Source: CAVQRC01 sp963715045 (GTDB lineage Bacteria > Planctomycetota > Planctomycetia > Pirellulales > Lacipirellulaceae). From it: DNA of 64,000 nucleotides. The notes beneath the pieces are model-generated. The model worked only from the letters and a program-made list of their open reading frames with translations, was not told the origin of the DNA and ran no database searches. Shown one piece after another: positions 56,276 through 64,000 of the stretch (position 1 is its first letter; each line of letters starts with the position of its first letter). Made by a program: the position numbers and the translations under genes. The stretch lies in the NCBI GenBank assembly GCA_963715045.1, contig CAVQRC010000002.1, positions 62,001 through 126,000 on the forward strand, written 5' to 3'.

Positions 56276-59200
56276 ATGCACACGATCTTCACAATTCTCC
56301 AAATCGGGGCGGGCCTGCTGCTGCCAGTCTCTGCAATCTGGGCGGCCGATTCCCCGAGGTCCGGTTGGCCCACCCACCGACATCGCAACGACCGTAACGC
56401 TTACGTCAACACGCTGATCGACGCGACCACGCTCCGTCTCGATTGGGAACACCGCAGCGGTCAGCGGCCGCGACCCGCCTGGCACGGGCCCGCCAAGTGG
56501 GATGCCTATTCCAACCTCCCGGGCCTGCAGTCGATGCGGAATTACGACTCGGTGAATCACGCGGTCGCCGACGAGCGGTTCGTCTATTTCGGATCCTCAG
56601 CCGACGGAACGGTCACCTGCCTGGAGAAATTGACGGGCGCAGTACGGTGGAAGTTCGCGACCGCGGGTCCGGTCCGCATTCCGCCGACTGCCGCCGGGGG
56701 CCGGGTGTACTTCGGCTCCGATGACGGGTTCGCGTATAGCGTCGACGCCAGCAGCGGCCGCGAGGTGTGGAAGTTCCGCCCGCGGGCGGCAGACCGGTTG
56801 ATCCTGAATAATGGGGTGCCGATTCCCGCCTGGCCGATCCGGACGGGCGTGACCGTAGAGGACGGCATCGCGTATTTCGCCGCTTCGCTGCTGCCGTGGC
56901 AGGAGAGCTACCTGTGTGCCGTCGACGCCCTGACGGGGAAGGCAGAAGGCCGCGGCACGTTTGTCCGGGAGTTAAATGGGCAAACGCTGGAAGGTGCCCT
57001 GGCGGTGACATCGAAGTTTCTCCTCGCGCCGCAGGGACGCGTGCCGCCGGTGGTTTTTCAACGCGAATCCGGCGACACGATTGGTTCCCTGCCCGGCGGC
57101 GGCGGGTCGTTCGTCGTGGTCACTCCCGATCAGCAGATCCTGTACGGTCCTGGTAACAAGACCGGTTGGATCGAGCAGGCGGACGCCGAATCCCGCGAGA
57201 AAATCGCGACGCACAACAACGGCAAGTCGATGGTCGTGGCTGGCGGCGTGATGTACATGCTGACGAATGATTACCTGGCCGCGCTGGACTATCGAAAACG
57301 AACCCGCCTGTGGGCCACTCAGGCCGACGGGTTGAGCGAGCTGATCGTGGTGGGAGATCTGGTGCTGGCTGGCGGAAGGGACGAGGTGGTGGCGTTTGGT
57401 ACCGTCGATGGGATGCCGGTCTGGTCGCATCCGGTCGAAGGTCAGGCCTCTGGTCTGGCGTATGACGGCACGCATCTGCTGGTCGCGACCGACGAGGGGA
57501 TTTTGTACGCGTTCACCGCCCGACCCAGTACTGCCCCGACCGCGGCACCAGGTGAGCTGAACCGACCGAGCGGCGGCGACACGACCCGGCGAACGCAGCC
57601 CGAGCGTGCCCGGGACGGACCCCTCGGCCACTGGGTGTTCGAAACAGACCAGATCCGCCAATTGAAGTGCGTCGACCGGGCCGGGACGGCCACGGTGCTG
57701 CTCGAGGGCTCGGCGGAGAATTCGGGCGAGGATGATTTCCCGGCACTCGAGTTCGACGGGCGCACGACGATCGCGACGATCGCAGCCGATTACAGCGCCA
57801 CCGCTCAGCCCGAGACGGCGTTCACCGCCCTGGCGTGGGTTCGCGTCGATCGCAGTCAGCCCTGGGGAGGCATCCTCGGCACGCTCCAGGACAACGGCGA
57901 TGATGAATACGGATGGCTGCTCGGATTTGTAAACGACCGATTCTGCCTGGCGGTCGCGTCTGAGCACGGTCCGCCGAAGTTGACCTACCTGCAGGCCGAG
58001 CAGCCGTTCGAGACCGGCGTCTGGTACCACGTGGCCGGTGTTTACGATGGCCAGACCATGCGTCTGTTGATCAACGGCGAGCCGGCTGCCACGAGCGATG
58101 AACAACAGGGACCGTTGCGATTTCCCCCGCAGGCGGCCTACATGATTGGCTCCTATAAGGACGCCGATGAGTTCTATCCGCTGCTCGGTGCGATTCACGA
58201 AGTTCAACTGTTCGATCGGGCGTTGAGCGATGCACGCATCGCGACCGCCTGGCGGAAAGAATCCCGCAACGTGCCCCCACCCCGACCGCCGGTGGCACCG
58301 CTCGAGTACGCCGAAGTCGCGATCGGTCCCTGGCTGACGTTCAACTCACCTTCGACCGCAACCGTTCGCTGGAAGACCGCGGCCCCCTGCCCCACGCGTC
58401 TGGCGTTGACGCTGGACGGACAGAGATCGGCCCTTCACGAAACGGCCGTCGAAACAACCTCGCACGAGGTCGAGCTGCAGAATCTGAAACACAATCGCAC
58501 GTACCACTACACGATCGAATGGCCAGGACCGAACGGGCCACAGCAGACCGAACCGTATGAGTGCGACACGTTCTTCAACTACTCGCCCACGCAATCCGGG
58601 CCGGAGAACATCGCTCCGCAAGACTCAGAGCTGGTTCGTTTCGCAACCGCCGCCGTCGATCGAAGCGGGCGCAATCGCGGAGTCTGCGTCGTGTTCGCCG
58701 ACGACGACCGACTTGCCAGGGCGATCTTCGCCATCAGTGAATTGCAGGTGATCCTCTGCCATGCGGCGGATGATCTCGGCGATCCGCAACTCGCGGTCGA
58801 CCGGATCAGCCGCCTTCACGCTCCCGATCGCGGTCACCTCCTGCTCACCCGGCGATCGGCGAACCTGGTTATTTACCCGGCCGAAGTGGCGGACCGGGAT
58901 TCGGCTGCCGAGCGGGCGGCCGTTCTCGACCTGCTCGCACCCGGCGGCGTCGCGGTGATCGCTCCGGAAATCGGTCGTTCCGATCGGGTCCCTTCAGCGA
59001 ACGAGACGATGAAGGAACTCGCCGCAAAGTTCAAACAACTGGGAGCGGAACCGCGTCGCGAACCGATCCTCGACGCGTCAATGCTTGTCGTGCACGGGCA
59101 GCAGATCCCCGGGTCGGGAGAGTGGGGTCACATCTACGGCCGGCCTGACAACTCGGCTTACGGCGGCGAGGAGCTCGGGGGCGCAAAGACGATCGACGAA

Positions 59201-60445
59201 CTCACCGTGCAGTGGATTGGCCGGCCCGGGCCGCGTTATCAGGCCGATCGCAACGGCCGCAAGCCGCCCCCGCTGTCGACGGCCGGCCGCCTGTACCTGC
59301 AGGGGCTGAGACGGATCGTCACGCTCGATATTTACAACGGATCGGTGTTGTGGTCGCTGGAACTGCCCGGCTTCATGCGGTTCAACGTACCGCGTGACAC
59401 GGCCAACTGGTGTGCCGACCGCGATCATGTCTTCGCCGCCGTACGGGATCGGTGCTGGAAAATCGACGCCGCGACGGGCCAGGTTCAAGCCCATTTCCCG
59501 ATTCCCGACGTCGGGACTAAGCAACCTGTTGACTGGGGCTATGTCGCCCGCGTTGGTCGGCAGTTGCTGGGGACCGCAGTCCGGAAAGGGACGAGCCACA
59601 CCAATTTCTTTGGCGGCAGCGGGTGGTACGACGCGGCCGACGGCGACGCCGCCTACCCGGTTTGCAGCGATGCGATTTTCGCGATCGCGGAGGATTCGGG
59701 GGAGCCGCTCTGGCAATACCGGCGGGGCGTGATTCTCAACCCGACCATCACCGCCGCCGCCGACCGGCTATTCTTCGTGGAGTGTCGGAACGCAACCGTT
59801 CTGGCTGCCGCGGAACGCCGCGTGGGCCTGGAAGAATTGTGGTCGGAGCAGTTTCTGGTCGCGCTCGACCCGGCGACCGGCGAAAAACTCTGGGAGCACG
59901 AGATCGCGACCGCCAAGGGCCAACCGTTGTTTCAGATGGCCTATGCCAGCGATCGCCTGGTTGTCGTCGCTTCCTCGAACGTCGAGTACGAAGTGAGCTC
60001 GTTCGCTGCCGATGACGGTGAGCAGCAATGGCAGACGAAGTTCCCCTGGGGAAAGGGCAAAGCTGATCACGGTTCGCACCTGTCGCGGCCGGCGATCGTG
60101 GGCAATCGCGTATTTGTCCGGCCGGCCGTGCTCGAGCTCGACTCAGGCAAGCGGCTGCCGCAGGAGATCCCGGTCGGAGGCTGCGGAACCTACGCCTGCA
60201 GTTCGGCCGCTCTGCTGTTTCGCTCCGGGTCCGGCGGACAGATGTCGATGTGGGAAACCGAGAGTGGCCGATACACGCAATGGCCGCGACTCCGGCCTGA
60301 CTGCTGGTTGAGCACGATTCCAGCCGGCGGTATGCTCCTCTCGCCCGAGGGAGGAGGTGGCTGCAGCTGCGGGAAGTGGCTCGAAACCTCGGTCGGTTTC
60401 ATCCCCAAAGCAAGCCTCAAGCAATCGCAAATCAGATCGGAGTGA
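56276..60445 (+). CDS. giant exported PQQ-propeller / LamG / Fn3-like / Rossmann methyltransferase-like / PQQ-propeller protein
   Basis: 1389 residues, intact. Signal peptide (IFTILQIGAGLLLPVSAIWA); propeller 1 (about 85-425; FVYFGSSADGTVTCLEKLTG); LamG domain (about 450-665; TAFTALAWVRVDRSQPWGGI, LGAIHEVQLFDRALSDARIA); phosphatase-N/Fn3-like (about 676-765); Rossmann methyltransferase-like (about 790-930) with a degenerate loop CVVFADDDRLARAIFAISEL; propeller 2 (about 950-1375; GSVLWSLELPGFMRFNVPRD), ending GGGGCSCGKWLETS. The ORF pair at 4408-8044 is its relative without the LamG domain and with a better SAM loop. It is followed at once by a DUF1080 gene (4-bp gap). Enzymatic role unknown; oxidoreductase, scaffold or sugar-binding functions are all possible. 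Confidence 0.85.
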   Translation: MHTIFTILQIGAGLLLPVSAIWAADSPRSGWPTHRHRNDRNAYVNTLIDATTLRLDWEHRSGQRPRPAWHGPAKWDAYSNLPGLQSMRNYDSVNHAVADERFVYFGSSADGTVTCLEKLTGAVRWKFATAGPVRIPPTAAGGRVYFGSDDGFAYSVDASSGREVWKFRPRAADRLILNNGVPIPAWPIRTGVTVEDGIAYFAASLLPWQESYLCAVDALTGKAEGRGTFVRELNGQTLEGALAVTSKFLLAPQGRVPPVVFQRESGDTIGSLPGGGGSFVVVTPDQQILYGPGNKTGWIEQADAESREKIATHNNGKSMVVAGGVMYMLTNDYLAALDYRKRTRLWATQADGLSELIVVGDLVLAGGRDEVVAFGTVDGMPVWSHPVEGQASGLAYDGTHLLVATDEGILYAFTARPSTAPTAAPGELNRPSGGDTTRRTQPERARDGPLGHWVFETDQIRQLKCVDRAGTATVLLEGSAENSGEDDFPALEFDGRTTIATIAADYSATAQPETAFTALAWVRVDRSQPWGGILGTLQDNGDDEYGWLLGFVNDRFCLAVASEHGPPKLTYLQAEQPFETGVWYHVAGVYDGQTMRLLINGEPAATSDEQQGPLRFPPQAAYMIGSYKDADEFYPLLGAIHEVQLFDRALSDARIATAWRKESRNVPPPRPPVAPLEYAEVAIGPWLTFNSPSTATVRWKTAAPCPTRLALTLDGQRSALHETAVETTSHEVELQNLKHNRTYHYTIEWPGPNGPQQTEPYECDTFFNYSPTQSGPENIAPQDSELVRFATAAVDRSGRNRGVCVVFADDDRLARAIFAISELQVILCHAADDLGDPQLAVDRISRLHAPDRGHLLLTRRSANLVIYPAEVADRDSAAERAAVLDLLAPGGVAVIAPEIGRSDRVPSANETMKELAAKFKQLGAEPRREPILDASMLVVHGQQIPGSGEWGHIYGRPDNSAYGGEELGGAKTIDELTVQWIGRPGPRYQADRNGRKPPPLSTAGRLYLQGLRRIVTLDIYNGSVLWSLELPGFMRFNVPRDTANWCADRDHVFAAVRDRCWKIDAATGQVQAHFPIPDVGTKQPVDWGYVARVGRQLLGTAVRKGTSHTNFFGGSGWYDAADGDAAYPVCSDAIFAIAEDSGEPLWQYRRGVILNPTITAAADRLFFVECRNATVLAAAERRVGLEELWSEQFLVALDPATGEKLWEHEIATAKGQPLFQMAYASDRLVVVASSNVEYEVSSFAADDGEQQWQTKFPWGKGKADHGSHLSRPAIVGNRVFVRPAVLELDSGKRLPQEIPVGGCGTYACSSAALLFRSGSGGQMSMWETESGRYTQWPRLRPDCWLSTIPAGGMLLSPEGGGGCSCGKWLETSVGFIPKASLKQSQIRSE

Positions 60446-60449
60446 GCAG

Positions 60450-61424
60450 ATGAACGCGCGTGTCACGATACTGGGCGGCATTCTGGGAATTTTCCTTCCC
60501 GTTCTCTCGGCCACGGCCAAGGGTCCGGTATATCTCGACGTGGAGCAGGCCGGTCTGGATTACCAGCTCCAGGGGGAATACCAGGGGTTGCTCGGCGGCA
60601 CCGAACCGATTGGCATTCAGGTGATCGCGCTGGGGGACGGGCAGTTCAGGGGACGCGCCTACTTCGGAGGTCTGCCCGGAGATGGCTGGGACGGCAATGA
60701 ACCGGCCGAAACCACTGCCAAAGCCGACGGTGCGAAAGTCGCCTTCGCAGGTGATTTCGGCACCGCGACGGCCGACGGCAAGACACTCGTGATTCGCGAC
60801 CCGGGCGGCGACGAACTCGGTCGTCTCGAACGCGTCGAGCGAAAGAGTCCCACGCTGGGCCGGAAGCCGCCCGAGGGTGCCATCGTCCTGTTCGATGGCA
60901 GTCACGCCGACGCCTTCGAAGGAGGCCGTATCTCGGATGACGGGCTCCTGCAGCAAGGCGTCACGAGCAACCAGAAGTTCGGGAGCCACCACTTGCACCT
61001 GGAGTTTCGACTCCCGTTTCAACCGGCCGACCGCGGCCAGGCGCGGGGCAACAGTGGCGTTTATCTGCAGGGCCGGTACGAGGTCCAACTGCTCGACTCG
61101 TTTGGCCTGGAGGGTGAACAGAACGAATGCGGCGGCATCTACTCGGTCCGGGCACCGGCGATCAACATGTGCTTTCCGCCTTTGACGTGGCAGACCTACG
61201 ACATCGACTACACGGCCGCCACGTACGACGACAACGGCCAGGTCACGTCCCCGCCCCGGATGACGGTTCGCCACAACGGCATCGTCATCCACGATGATGT
61301 CGAGCTACCGGCGAATCGCTCGACAACCGCGGCCCCGGTCCCACCCGGCCCCGCACCAGGACCCCTGTATCTGCAGGACCATGGTTGCCCCGTCCAGTTT
61401 CGGAATATCTGGATCAAGCAGTAA
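60450..61424 (+). CDS. DUF1080 (3-keto-disaccharide hydrolase-type) exported protein
   Basis: 324 residues, intact. Signal peptide (ILGGILGIFLPVLSATA), an N-terminal ~120-residue beta domain (YQLQGEYQGLLGGTEPIGIQ) and the DUF1080 concanavalin fold: GAIVLFDGSHADAFEGGRIS, HHLHLEFRLPF, RGNSGVYLQGRYEVQLLDSF, INMCFPPLTWQTYDIDYTAA, VRHNGIVIHDDVEL and LYLQDHGCPVQFRNIWIKQ. It starts 4 bp after the giant propeller gene and is surely in its operon. The N-terminal extension is a known planctomycete variant. Confidence 0.92.
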   Translation: MNARVTILGGILGIFLPVLSATAKGPVYLDVEQAGLDYQLQGEYQGLLGGTEPIGIQVIALGDGQFRGRAYFGGLPGDGWDGNEPAETTAKADGAKVAFAGDFGTATADGKTLVIRDPGGDELGRLERVERKSPTLGRKPPEGAIVLFDGSHADAFEGGRISDDGLLQQGVTSNQKFGSHHLHLEFRLPFQPADRGQARGNSGVYLQGRYEVQLLDSFGLEGEQNECGGIYSVRAPAINMCFPPLTWQTYDIDYTAATYDDNGQVTSPPRMTVRHNGIVIHDDVELPANRSTTAAPVPPGPAPGPLYLQDHGCPVQFRNIWIKQ

Positions 61425-61444
61425 CGCGTCGGGCCTGGGCCGCG

Positions 61445-61600
61445 CTCTCGTGAACCACGAATTGAACCACGAAAAACACGAAACCAAAGACCGGTCCCTC
61501 TTTCGTGTATTTGGTGTATTTCGTGGTTCTCGTGTATTTGGGCGTGGTTCTCGTGTATTTGGGTATTTCGTGGTTCTCGAGGTTTTCGTGGTACCAGTCA
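61445..61600. repeat. TTCGTGT/GTATTTGG heptad hairpin between convergent genes
   Basis: AACCACGAAAAACACGAAAC on the left is mirrored by TTTCGTGTATTT...TTTCGTGGTT on the right, and TCGTGTATTTGGG/GTGGTTC units continue to 61600. The arms can form a long hairpin between two converging genes, fitting a bidirectional terminator. Confidence 0.8.
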
Positions 61601-63046
61601 CGGCTTTGCGATGAACTGCTGGACCTGGGTGCCGTCGGCGACGTTCCAGATCCGCACCGTGCCGTCGAAGCAGCCACCAACAACGAGGCTCCCCGCCGAG
61701 TTTTCTGCCGCCGACAACACCCAGTCGGGATGGTCTGTCAGCGTGCTGACCGCCGACCGGTCGGCAAGTTTGTAGCGGCGAACCGAACGATCCGCCGACG
61801 ACGCGATCAACGTCTCGCCCACGATATCGACCGACTGCACGCCACCGCCGAACCCGGCGATCTCGGCGGCCTTCTTCCCGTCGGCCGGATTCCACATGTG
61901 AATCTTGTTGTCGTCACCGGCCGTAAAGACATGTTTGCCATCGGCCGCAAACACGGCGTCGTGCACGATCTGGCCGTGTCCCGAGTACGTCGAGACCATC
62001 TCGCCCGACTCCACGTTCACGACCTTGGCCGTCTTGTCGCGGCTGGTCGACACCAGTTGCGTGCCGTCGGGACTGTAAGCGACGGACGTCACCCAATCGC
62101 CGTGAAACTCCAACTGCCGCTCCAGTTTCGCCCCGGCGATATCCCAGAGCTGAACGGTACCGTCGGCTGCAGCGATCGCCAGCTGCTGACCGTCAGGCCG
62201 GACTGCGACGTCGAAGATCAGATGCGGCTGGCGGGTGTAGAACTTGATGGCGTGGTCGGCATCGGTTGAGATCACGCGAACCTCGCCCGAGATGCCGGCC
62301 GAGCCGCCCGCCACGGCCAGCCACGAACCATCCGGACCGAACACGATCTTACGAATTTGCTGTGGCATATCGCCGATCCGCTCCACCAGGTCTCCGGTTT
62401 CCACATCCCAGACCAGTAACTCGTGGTACCCCCCGGTTACCAGTCGTTTGTCTCCCGGCCAGAACGCGATGGCCGTCACCGGCACGGCGGCCGGATAGGT
62501 ATCCGGTGGCGATGCGTGGGCAAGGCGTGGAATCTGCTCGACAAGCGGCGTGTCGGTGGACTGCCCGTCGAATTTCGCACCTTGTTCAATCCACTGGCGA
62601 ATCGTGGCGATCTCGGCGGCGGCCAATTGGTCGCCGTTGGCTGGCATGCGTTCGTCTTCATCCTCGGCCTCGATGAGCCTCAGCAATTCACTGTCGTCCG
62701 GATCGCCCGCGGTGATCGGAGCCATCTCGTAGTCGCCGGCCGTCATCAGCCGTGCAAAGGTGTCGAGCCGGTAGTTGCTTTCGGCCGTCTTGGAGCCGTG
62801 GCAGGCCTTGCAGCGTGACTCGAGAATCGGCGCCACTTCGCGGATGAAGCTGACCGGAGCGGATGGTGCCGAAGCGGACGTACCGGGTTCGGAAGCCAAT
62901 GCCTCGAGAGCAACCACTGCCGACAGACAGGCCGCACCCCAGACCGCGACACGCCGCGTGCGCCAAATACGACAAGCGACTGCGCAAATCAATCGACGAT
63001 TCGCGTGGTCCTGGCCTCGAGCAGCCACTCCGGATGGTGATTTCAT
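61598..63046 (-). CDS. planctomycete cytochrome c + WD40 repeat protein
   Basis: 482 residues. A long basic N-terminus with a hydrophobic export segment (VAVWGAACLSAVVALEALAS), a PSCyt-type heme motif CKACHG in VAPILESRCKACHGSK, and MTAGDYEMAPITAGDPDDSE...RMPANGDQL, where Met may be the second heme ligand. Then come seven WD40 blades (about 185-480), for example VTSVAYSPDGTQLVSTSRDK and VVGGCFDGTVRIWNVADG. Probably a periplasmic electron-transfer or sensing protein. Convergent with the DUF1080 gene, divergent from the DUF1501 gene. Confidence 0.92.
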   Translation of the reverse strand: MKSPSGVAARGQDHANRRLICAVACRIWRTRRVAVWGAACLSAVVALEALASEPGTSASAPSAPVSFIREVAPILESRCKACHGSKTAESNYRLDTFARLMTAGDYEMAPITAGDPDDSELLRLIEAEDEDERMPANGDQLAAAEIATIRQWIEQGAKFDGQSTDTPLVEQIPRLAHASPPDTYPAAVPVTAIAFWPGDKRLVTGGYHELLVWDVETGDLVERIGDMPQQIRKIVFGPDGSWLAVAGGSAGISGEVRVISTDADHAIKFYTRQPHLIFDVAVRPDGQQLAIAAADGTVQLWDIAGAKLERQLEFHGDWVTSVAYSPDGTQLVSTSRDKTAKVVNVESGEMVSTYSGHGQIVHDAVFAADGKHVFTAGDDNKIHMWNPADGKKAAEIAGFGGGVQSVDIVGETLIASSADRSVRRYKLADRSAVSTLTDHPDWVLSAAENSAGSLVVGGCFDGTVRIWNVADGTQVQQFIAKP

Positions 63047-63113
63047 GACGCAAACCTTATAATTCTGGGCATCCTAAACAAGCATCCACCGCTTCCCGGG
63101 TGAGGAGACATTG

Positions 63114-64000
63114 ATGCTGACTCTATTGAGCCGTCGAAGCAATGCCGGTCGCTTTTGTGACGGAATGTCACGACGAAATTTCTTGACCGTCGGTGGTATG
63201 GCTTATGGAGGGCTGTCGCTCGCCTCATTGCTCCGCGCCGAAGCCGTTTCGGATCTTGGGAGTTCGCACAAAGGGCTGATCAACGTGTTTCTCCCCGGCG
63301 GTCCTCCCCATCAGGATATGTGGGACCTCAAACCGGACGCACCGGCCGAAGTCCGCGGCGAGTTCAAGCCGATCCAGACCAACGTACCCGGGATCCAGAT
63401 CGGGGAGTTGTTTCCGAAGCTCGCGGCGATGATGGACAAGCTGGTCATCATTCGCAGTATCGTGGGGGCGAAGGGGCCCCATTATGCCCGTCAATGTATG
63501 ACCCCGCAAATTGCCTTCCCTTCATCTCCCAGCCTCGGCGCTTGGGTCTCGTACCTTGAGGGCCCCCGGAATCAGGCCATCCCTCCGCATCTGTCGTTGT
63601 TTTATCGCACATCGCACGCGCCCTGGGGCGAAGCGGGCGAAGGGGGCTTCCTGGGCAGCGCCCATGCGCCCTTCGAACTGCTCGCCAAGTACAGTCCCGG
63701 ACACAAAGCCGAAACGACGGCCGAGCTGGCGCCCGACCCGGGTCACCTCGTGATCCAGGATGCCGGACTCGCCCAGCTTCGCGATCGCCGCTCCCTGCTG
63801 ACGGCACTTGATGGCTGGCAACAGGATATCGAAACCAGTCCCACACTCAGCGACCGGGATCATTTCACGAAGCAAGCCTGGAACATCCTGGGTTCTCCGC
63901 AACTGGTCGACGCCCTGGACATCAGCCAGGAAGATCCCAGGATCGTCGCCCGCTACGGCGACGGGTCGCCCAAGTACAACGCGGATTCGGCCCCGCGGGT
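63114..64000 (+). CDS. DUF1501 domain protein, cut by window end
   Basis: 295 codons in the window, open to the edge. GAGGAG lies 7 bases before the ATG. TAT leader MSRRNFLTVGGMAYGGLSLA, then the family start LINVFLPGGPPHQDMWDLKP, PAEVRGEFKPIQTNVPGIQI, GELFPKLAAMMDKLVIIRSI, and SPSLGAWVSYLEGP. The C-terminal catalytic-like half is outside. It belongs to the other DUF1501 subtype (GGPPHQDMWD) than the one at 25212-26591. Divergent from the cytochrome-WD40 gene. Confidence 0.92.
   Translation, partial: MLTLLSRRSNAGRFCDGMSRRNFLTVGGMAYGGLSLASLLRAEAVSDLGSSHKGLINVFLPGGPPHQDMWDLKPDAPAEVRGEFKPIQTNVPGIQIGELFPKLAAMMDKLVIIRSIVGAKGPHYARQCMTPQIAFPSSPSLGAWVSYLEGPRNQAIPPHLSLFYRTSHAPWGEAGEGGFLGSAHAPFELLAKYSPGHKAETTAELAPDPGHLVIQDAGLAQLRDRRSLLTALDGWQQDIETSPTLSDRDHFTKQAWNILGSPQLVDALDISQEDPRIVARYGDGSPKYNADSAPR

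Noticed and set aside
1..64000. Programmed ribosomal frameshifting as an explanation for the many frame changes
   Set aside because: Shifts occur in unrelated genes, at different sites, in both directions, without a shared slippery heptamer plus hairpin; random indels are simpler.
1..64000. tRNA, rRNA or riboswitch genes
   Set aside because: I saw no cloverleaf with T-arm GTTCRA box, no rRNA core sequence and no known riboswitch core. A covariance-model scan would be needed to exclude small RNAs.

Overview
The window looks like one chromosomal segment of a GC-rich planctomycete, probably Pirellulales-like. The evidence is the gene content: DUF1501 and DUF1549/DUF1553 pairs, a cytochrome-WD40 protein, a DUF1559 pseudopilin, two DUF1080 proteins, PQQ-like beta-propellers, TAT-exported Gfo/Idh/MocA oxidoreductases, PEP-CTERM proteins with dockerin-like tails, an ISKra4-type transposase remnant and an orphan FecR-type N-terminus. 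I see no tRNA, rRNA, CRISPR array or intact mobile element.

Layout. 1-3.6 kb: heavy-metal RND efflux (CusA/CzcA pump running off the left edge, CusB-type adaptor, His/Cys-rich exported protein), then a Uma2 gene. 4.4-8.0 kb: a two-ORF version of a PQQ-propeller/methyltransferase protein whose one-piece relative lies at 56.3-60.4 kb. 8.2-12.4 kb: Gfo/Idh oxidoreductase, class-III aminotransferase and a BNR sialidase-like protein. 12.7-17.2 kb: M48 protease, universal stress protein, CBS protein, gamma-glutamyltransferase. 17.2-18.7 kb: decayed DNA (ISKra4 remnant between direct repeats, orphan FecR-like N-terminus). 18.7-43 kb: a long catabolic stretch with Ldh-type dehydrogenase, SSS symporter, kelch/NanM-like protein, four Gfo/Idh proteins, DUF1501+DUF1549/1553, a carbohydrate esterase with CBM6, M19 dipeptidase, HpcH/HpaI aldolase, D-threonine-aldolase-like enzyme, sugar isomerase, DUF1080 and SDR. 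43-52 kb: Cys-rich exported repeat protein, lipoprotein, DUF1559 protein, three LamG/GH16/PEP-CTERM-type surface proteins and, among them, a ModC-like ATPase with MoaD/ThiS and MoeB/ThiF genes. 52-56 kb: ModB-like permease, a double-headed ModA-like binding protein and an MFS (DUF5690) transporter. 56-64 kb: the 1389-residue PQQ-LamG-Rossmann-PQQ protein, DUF1080, cytochrome-WD40 protein and a second DUF1501 protein cut by the right edge.

How the genes fit together (inference). Much of the window reads as a periplasm-centred carbohydrate scavenging region: exported hydrolases, esterases and propellers, a symporter, and cytosolic or TAT-exported oxidoreductases, isomerases and aldolases. The Mod-like transporter with MoaD and MoeB fits uptake of molybdate or tungstate and its delivery into a cofactor. 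Two features cut across the whole window. Many otherwise conserved genes carry one to several single-base indels, so either the sequence retains read errors or many genes are decaying. Many intergenic gaps contain short tandem repeats of about 7 bp, of several unrelated sequence types, some folding into long hairpins at gene ends.
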